Source of the DNA: Paramagnetospirillum magneticum AMB-1 | Lineage (GTDB): Bacteria; Pseudomonadota; Alphaproteobacteria; Rhodospirillales; Magnetospirillaceae | NCBI RefSeq assembly: GCF_000009985.1 | Contig: NC_007626.1 | Location: 1,029,501 to 1,093,500, forward strand | Length of the DNA stretch: 64,000 bases | Reading direction: 5' to 3' | Notes under the pieces: model-generated | Databases searched by the model: none | Seen by the model: the letters and a program-made list of their open reading frames with translations, nothing else | Told to the model about the DNA's origin: nothing | Part shown: positions 59,392-64,000 of the stretch, piece by piece | Layout of the letters: every line of letters starts with the position of its first letter | Numbering within the stretch: the stretch's first letter is position 1 | Program-made: the position numbers and the translations under genes

Positions 59392-60551
59392 CGTTCCCGG
59401 TATTGGCGGACTACAAGGCGGCACTCTCCAACGCCAAGGCCCGGTTCGCCACTCTACAGGTGACACCGTTCAAGGATGCCCGAGGCCACCCGCAGTTTCT
59501 CGCCGGAAACTTCGCCGGGGTATTCCGGGTCACCGATTCCGAGGGATCGCTCTTGGCGATCAAGTGCTTCATCCGTGATCTTCCCGATCTGGAGCGCCGC
59601 TACAAAGCAATCTCCGGCTTCGTCGCCGCCAGCGGCTCGCCCTATATGGTTCCGCTTCGGTTTTACCGCGACGAACTCTACGTGACGTCGTCCATCGCCA
59701 AGCACGGTGAATATCCGGTCATCAGCATGCCTTGGGTCCCTGGCCGCACCATCGGCGCCTTGGTCCAGACCCTGTGCGATAGCGACAAGCGCGGCGGCAT
59801 CGCAGGCCTGAGCCGGGCCTGGGCGCGGCTTTGCCTGGATCTGCTGAACCGTGGCGTCGCCCATGGCGACCTTAAACACGACAACATTCTGATCGGACCT
59901 GATGGTCGGCTGAAGCTGATCGATTACGATTCAATGTATCTTCCTGAACTGAGCGGGCTGCCCTGCACCTTGCTCGGCAGCATCAATTTCCAGCACCCCG
60001 AACGCAACGAGACGCATTTCGATGCGACGCTGGATCACTTCTCCATGCTGGTGATGCAACTGTCGTTGCGGGCCTTGGTGTTCGAACCCGGATTGCTCAA
60101 GCACTGCCACAGTGGCGAGAACCTCATCTTCACCCGGTCGGATTTCCTCAATCCGCAAGGCTCGGAACTGTTTCAGCGGCTTTCAGCCTTCGATGACCTT
60201 TACGTTCGCGATTGGGCGGCACGGCTTGCGCTGGCCTGTGGATCGAATTCCATCCGCATACCGTCGATCAAGGCGATCCTGTCCGCGGCCGCAGGGCTGG
60301 AAATGAGTCCGGTAACCGGAGGTCTGAGGTGGCTTCTCTATCGGGTGTCCAGTGGAGCGCCAAATATCACACCCAATGCCCGGCCGAAGCCTGCCGTTCC
60401 CATTCCTTCTGATCGCTCCAAGCCGGTGGTTGCCAGCCGAGGCGACGATCCGATCAATCGCCTGAGAAAGCTGAAGACCGCTCTCGACGAGGGCCTGATC
60501 AGCCAGGCCGACTACGACGGACAGAAGGCCAAGATCATGGAAAATTTCTGA
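59388..60551 (+). CDS. Protein kinase with C-terminal SHOCT segment, second copy
   Basis: 387 residues from GTG 59388. Kinase motifs LAIKCF, HGDLKHDNIL and LIDYDSMYLPEL as in the first copy. After a Pro-rich linker (about 305-350) the end reads INRLRKLKTALDEGLISQADYDGQKAKIM, a SHOCT domain, typical of proteins that oligomerise or bind membranes or nucleic acids. This complete form shows what the kinase at 52394 has lost. Confidence 0.88.
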   Translation: MTFPVLADYKAALSNAKARFATLQVTPFKDARGHPQFLAGNFAGVFRVTDSEGSLLAIKCFIRDLPDLERRYKAISGFVAASGSPYMVPLRFYRDELYVTSSIAKHGEYPVISMPWVPGRTIGALVQTLCDSDKRGGIAGLSRAWARLCLDLLNRGVAHGDLKHDNILIGPDGRLKLIDYDSMYLPELSGLPCTLLGSINFQHPERNETHFDATLDHFSMLVMQLSLRALVFEPGLLKHCHSGENLIFTRSDFLNPQGSELFQRLSAFDDLYVRDWAARLALACGSNSIRIPSIKAILSAAAGLEMSPVTGGLRWLLYRVSSGAPNITPNARPKPAVPIPSDRSKPVVASRGDDPINRLRKLKTALDEGLISQADYDGQKAKIMENF

Positions 60552-60684
60552 GTGATCCAACTATCCTGCCACTCCGGTCCGTCAGAATGACGGGGGAGGA
60601 ACTGGCTCTTCACTTGCGGTATCGTCTGATATTATTGTGGCGATGAAACCTACGGCTGAATGCATATCTCGGGGAGGGAGTTCC

Positions 60685-60798
60685 ATGCCTCTGTGTCTGA
60701 AAGATGACTTTCTTCGCATGCTCGCGAGCGAGATTCGCAACTTCTGCCATTGGATGACCTATGCGCGTCTCCGCAGGCACGTCTTGCGCAAACGATAG
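60685..60798 (+). CDS. Very small ORF with strong ribosome site
   Basis: 37 residues starting four bases after GGGGAGGGAG. Sequence MPLCLKDDFLRMLASEIRN... ends Arg-rich (RLRRHVLRKR). Not recognised; the only coding candidate in the 300-base gap between the second kinase and the next gene. Confidence 0.35.
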   Translation: MPLCLKDDFLRMLASEIRNFCHWMTYARLRRHVLRKR

Positions 60799-60851
60799 TC
60801 AGTCGGCATCTGCCCCCGGCACCGGGGCGACTTTCCGTATTGGTTCCATCA

Positions 60852-61805
60852 CTAGCCTTCGGGCGGAAAAGCCCATCGATAGGCCCTGTAGAATAGAGAA
60901 TCGCCGCGCTTAAGTGCCCCTTGGATATGGCGATAGCGTCTCGGAGAAACCCGTATCTTCGAATCATCGAAAGGCCCTATGTCCGGTGCGATGATCCGGA
61001 TGAATTCGAGAGCGGGTGGGTAGCCGCGTAGAGCAGAAGCAACGGTCATGGCCTTAATGGTTTCTCCCATTTGGCGCCAGCGTTCGACCGATGCTTCCCG
61101 TAGATCTTGATCTGAAGTGGGCGTAATGCCGTCGCTGTTCTCGGCAGCCATACTCGTGAGCGGGATCGACCTCGTGATTCCCATGCGGGTCGCTACGGCG
61201 CTGAACGTTTCCCCAGCGCCCGTCCGAATGGCACCGCCAATAGCTTTGATGCGAGGCAGGAGATGTCTTTTCGAAATCCCGGAAAGGGCGCGTAACATGT
61301 GATAGCTGGTATTTCGTGCGGATTTAAGTACCGCTCCCAAGGTCGCCATGACACCGCCGCGCGGACTCTGGCCTTCATGTCCGTATCGAGGCCGCATCTC
61401 ATTGGTGGGGTGATAGAAAACACCTGTTCGAACATCAGGTGGCGCCCCATCTCTCGCCCGGAACTGTGCCGCAGGCTCTTCTATGGGCATATCCAGACTT
61501 CCGTCACGCCGCCCAATGGCCTCCTTCAATGCAGAGCCCAAAGGGCGATTGGCTAGGAATGTCAACGCGTCTTGCTCTCGCTGACTGCGCTCCTCAATTG
61601 ACTTCGGTGGCAGGGCTAGGGGAGACATGGCATTGGCGATGCGAGCGGCCTCTACCCGGTCAAGACCAAGGTTTTCCATGACGGGCTGCCATTCGGACGG
61701 GCCGCCGAATGCCGCCAGCAGAAAATAGTCACGCTCGAGTGTGCGGAGATCCTCCCAGCTTCGTCGGCTGCTTGAGTGTGTGGGCGGAGTGTAATCGGCG
61801 CACAT
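60852..61805 (-). CDS. Hypothetical protein, unknown
   Basis: 317 residues, no signal or membrane helix. The N terminus (about 20-50, LRTLERDYFLLAAFGGPSEWQPVMENLGL) is helical; the middle is Gly/Arg-rich; the C terminus has several Arg-rich helices. I recognise no motif. It is convergent with the second kinase. Confidence 0.6.
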   Translation of the reverse strand: MCADYTPPTHSSSRRSWEDLRTLERDYFLLAAFGGPSEWQPVMENLGLDRVEAARIANAMSPLALPPKSIEERSQREQDALTFLANRPLGSALKEAIGRRDGSLDMPIEEPAAQFRARDGAPPDVRTGVFYHPTNEMRPRYGHEGQSPRGGVMATLGAVLKSARNTSYHMLRALSGISKRHLLPRIKAIGGAIRTGAGETFSAVATRMGITRSIPLTSMAAENSDGITPTSDQDLREASVERWRQMGETIKAMTVASALRGYPPALEFIRIIAPDIGPFDDSKIRVSPRRYRHIQGALKRGDSLFYRAYRWAFPPEG

Positions 61806-61916
61806 GGGGCAATCTTTCCACTGTCTGTCCCGCTCGCCTTTCGTGCCGCGGAAGGTTGTGACCTATCCCCAGCACTGCTGGTTTCGATTGAAGGGAACCG
61901 AGTGACGACGACGACA

Positions 61917-62048
61917 TTAACCGAGCACGACCGCTCCAACATAGTAGGCCACGCCGAGCCCAATGACGAGGATCGCCATCAGGATCAGCCGCGCACGGCG
62001 GGCGCGCCGCTGAAGAACACGGGAGGGACGGGGCCGGAGGTCAGACAT
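61917..62048 (-). CDS. Small single-helix membrane protein coupled to the HEAT gene
   Basis: 43 residues from ATG 62048, whose start overlaps the end of the HEAT-repeat gene. Arg-rich N terminus (RPRPSRVLQRRARRAR) followed by one hydrophobic helix to the C terminus (LILMAILVIGLGVAYYVGAVV). Layout resembles small assembly factors of respiratory oxidases, but there is no such operon here, so no function is given. Confidence 0.55.
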   Translation of the reverse strand: MSDLRPRPSRVLQRRARRARLILMAILVIGLGVAYYVGAVVLG

Positions 62049-63045
62049 GGCCCTCGGCCTCACGAACGAGTGCAGCCAGCAGGCGCTTGGCCACGACGTC
62101 AGGCGGTAATTCGCCAACCTCCAGCGCCTTGGAGCCAAACTCGGAGGTAACCACCACCGTCTCCCCTTTCAACTCGCATCTGCCGATATAGGGGATTTCA
62201 TCGATCTCAACGACAATATCGTGCGGGCCAATCATGGCGGTTGTAGCTCTCGACAATCTCCGAACCCGATCGGACACCTTTGCGGACAACGCTGAGCCAC
62301 ACTCATCAAGAGCCGATAACACTGCTTCGGCCAAGTCGGGCCGATCTTGTGCCACCCGACCAAGCAGCACGACGGCGTCGTCGTCGGCAATGTCGGCTAA
62401 GGCATCGATTACTTCGTGGTTGGGCGCCGATGCTAACGCTTCGCTCAGCGCCTCTAGGGCATCAACCTTCCCAAATCGCCCAAGGGCGCAGGCCGCGGCA
62501 ATGCGAACGCTGGGGTGCAGATCATCTTGAAGATCCAACAAGATAGCGACAACATCAGGATCTAAGCGTGCGCTGCGACAGGCATCGGCACGGACATCGG
62601 GTTCGTCATGGCGCAGCAACCGCATCGTCACGGCGGCAGGCAGGGTGACGCCGGTTCGAGCTGCTGCGGCAACAGCAAGTACCAACCCAGGCCCCTGAAC
62701 CATATCTCGTGTGATGATCCGCTCCACCGCAGTCGCCGCCTCTGGGCCGCCGATTTCAACCAAGACTTCAAGTGCCACGGCTTGCTCGCGGATCAAGGCA
62801 CTGAGGCCAAAGCCAGAGAACCTCTTGCAGATACCCTCAAGGGCTGGCACAGCCGCCGTCAATTTACGCCGCCCACATTCGGTCATCCGGGCGAAGATTT
62901 CCGCAATCCCAGCGGTTGCGATTCCTGCCACCAATTCTTGATCTGGTAACGAGCTGAGATCGGCAGGCGCGCGGCCATCGGCCCGCGATGAAGGCTTCGC
63001 CGATGGGGCTCGCTGTTCAAAGAGATGGAGCTGGCTTTTCGACAT
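62041..63045 (-). CDS. HEAT-repeat protein
   Basis: 334 residues from ATG 63045; the frame is open to 63117. Residues about 50-250 consist of HEAT-like helical pairs (EPDVRADACRSARL, HPSVRIAAACALGRFG, NHEVIDALADIADDDAVVLLGRVAQ), and the C terminus has a beta-rich part (IVVEIDEIPYIGRCELKGETVVV). HEAT proteins act as protein-binding scaffolds. No partner is evident apart from the overlapping small membrane protein. A broken paralogue lies upstream. Confidence 0.8.
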   Translation of the reverse strand: MSKSQLHLFEQRAPSAKPSSRADGRAPADLSSLPDQELVAGIATAGIAEIFARMTECGRRKLTAAVPALEGICKRFSGFGLSALIREQAVALEVLVEIGGPEAATAVERIITRDMVQGPGLVLAVAAAARTGVTLPAAVTMRLLRHDEPDVRADACRSARLDPDVVAILLDLQDDLHPSVRIAAACALGRFGKVDALEALSEALASAPNHEVIDALADIADDDAVVLLGRVAQDRPDLAEAVLSALDECGSALSAKVSDRVRRLSRATTAMIGPHDIVVEIDEIPYIGRCELKGETVVVTSEFGSKALEVGELPPDVVAKRLLAALVREAEGHV

Positions 63046-63352
63046 GGCGGTGATGATGCCAATTTTCTGCAAAAGAGAGAAGGTGTGAAGTTCGCCGACC
63101 AAAACTGTTGGCAACACTCAAAAGTAGAGCGCAATCTCCTTTCTCGACATCAAGAATGAAGATGGATGCCCAATGGGCGAGAGGCTGGTCATGCTTAATG
63201 CCGACTCGGCCTAAAGTGAGGATCAAGGCTTATCTGCCGGAACCATAATCAGCTGTTGCGTGAAGTACGGGCAGTCATTGGACTTACGAACCTTCCACTT
63301 CCCGTTGGCAACGGGACATAGCGTTGTTTAGATAACAACCACCGCCCTGCCT
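63046..63352. other. Gap between HEAT gene and HEAT pseudogene
   Basis: About 300 bases with no credible gene. It should contain the promoter of the HEAT gene; I cannot point to a box. Confidence 0.4.
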
Positions 63353-64000
63353 CTACCGAGTGGGAAACCCACCGGCCACCTTTGCCGCCAGCGGCAATTC
63401 GCAACCATCCAGCACCTCCAGGACAGCATCTGCTAATTCCGCTCTGTCGCGGGCCACGCGGCCTAGCTGCACGATGGCAGTGTCATCCAGCACCCCGGCG
63501 ATCGCCTCTATAACCTCGACGGTCGGGGCTTTTCAAGCATCCGCATCAGGACAGGCAGGGCCTCAGCACGGCCCATATGTCCCAGCGCGCAGGCTGCAGC
63601 ACCGTGTACACCAGCATTGAGATCGCCCAGTAGCTCGATCAGGCCGTTGATCACCACCGGGCTTGGACGCGCGCAGTGGCAGGCGTCGGCACGAATGGCT
63701 GGGTCGGCGTGCCGCAGCAAGTCCGTGACCGTGGTCGTCGGCAGGGTGGCGGCCAATTGAGCCGCCGCCCATACTGCTGTCGCCAAGGTCGGACCTTGGA
63801 CTTCCCGCCGCTCTATAATGCGTGCAACCGCAGCACCCGCTTCCGCTCCGCCAATCGCCACCAGAGCGCCCAGGGCGGCGACCTGCTCTCGCACTGGGGC
63901 GGGCGGCGGCGAACCCGGTGAACCGGCGAATTACCTCCGCCAATGCGGGCACGGCAGCAGCCAGTTTCCGGCGACCAGCCTCCTGCATGACAGCCTCGAC
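63353..64000 (-). pseudogene. Frameshifted HEAT-repeat paralogue, cut by the window end
   Basis: Reading on the minus strand: GRRKLAAAVPALAEVIRRFTGF in one frame; VREQVAALGALVAIGGAEAGAAV through LPVLMRMLEK in a second; then PTVEVIEAIAGVLDDTAIVQLGRVARDR to a stop at 63353 in a third. Joined, these match the intact HEAT protein from about residue 55 to 270. Two frame changes (near 63900 and near 63530) show decay, unless they are sequencing errors. The beta-rich C terminus is absent. Confidence 0.82.

Noticed and set aside
1..64000. tRNA, rRNA, riboswitch, replication origin or CRISPR array
   Set aside because: I looked for cloverleaf arms with a CCA end, conserved rRNA segments, known riboswitch cores and repeat-spacer arrays and found none I could support.

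Overview
The window is part of the genomic magnetosome island of a magnetotactic alphaproteobacterium of the genus Magnetospirillum. It begins inside mamN and continues in canonical mamAB order through mamO-P-A-Q-R-B-S-T-U-V. The published key residues of M. magneticum AMB-1 MamO (H116, H148, D149, T225, H263) fall at exactly those positions here. Several AMB-1-specific traits are also present: a second mamE-like/limJ/mamO'/mamQRB block, and an MCP-like gene between the two mam blocks. AMB-1 or a very close relative is therefore the best guess. This identification rests on recognition, not on a database search.

Layout. (1) 1-9.7 kb: the 3' part of the mamAB operon, with overlapping or closely spaced plus-strand genes for iron transport (MamN, MamB, MamV), magnetochrome c-type hemes (MamP, MamT), a pseudo-protease/TauE fusion (MamO), the TPR scaffold (MamA), and MamQ, R, S and U. 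(2) 9.7-33.5 kb: a signalling region of mixed base composition. It holds five paralogues of a receiver-like family sharing a GPDRR/GPFRR motif, five hemerythrin-like domains, a PAS-MCP operon (the MCP is probably the MamK-interacting Amb0994), a heme-binding hybrid sensor kinase, HU and MucR regulators, a degenerate HPt-receiver protein and a pentapeptide/cyclase-like protein. It also carries duplication scars, a GGDEF remnant and dispersed palindromic repeats. (3) 33.5-39.9 kb: a deletion-ridden second mam block (mamE-like, limJ, truncated mamO', mamQ, mamR, mamB). Its last 2 kb is indistinguishable by eye from the first copy. (4) 40-45 kb: Fur, a CadR-type MerR regulator with a P-type metal ATPase, a His-rich CDF exporter and a YnfA-like membrane protein. 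(5) 45-50.3 kb: the mamXY operon on the minus strand (mamY, mamX, mamZ, ftsZm).

(6) 50.3-60.6 kb: a vWA / PP2C / kinase signalling triad of the TerY-P type. It is followed by an IS5-like remnant, a porin fragment, feoA-feoB with a small Cys-rich partner, MamF-like and MamD-like magnetosome membrane proteins, and a second vWA-kinase pair without the phosphatase. A good Fur-box-like sequence lies between mamY and the first vWA gene, so iron may control both magnetosome maturation genes and the triad. (7) 60.6-64 kb: genes of unknown function and a HEAT-repeat gene beside a frameshifted paralogue that runs off the window.

The mam genes build the vesicle, load it with iron and control crystal growth. 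The feo, fur and efflux genes handle metal supply. The hemerythrin, heme-kinase and PAS-MCP genes look like oxygen/redox sensing that could steer magneto-aerotaxis. The least described parts are the GPDRR receiver-like family and the two TerY-P-type modules embedded among magnetosome genes.
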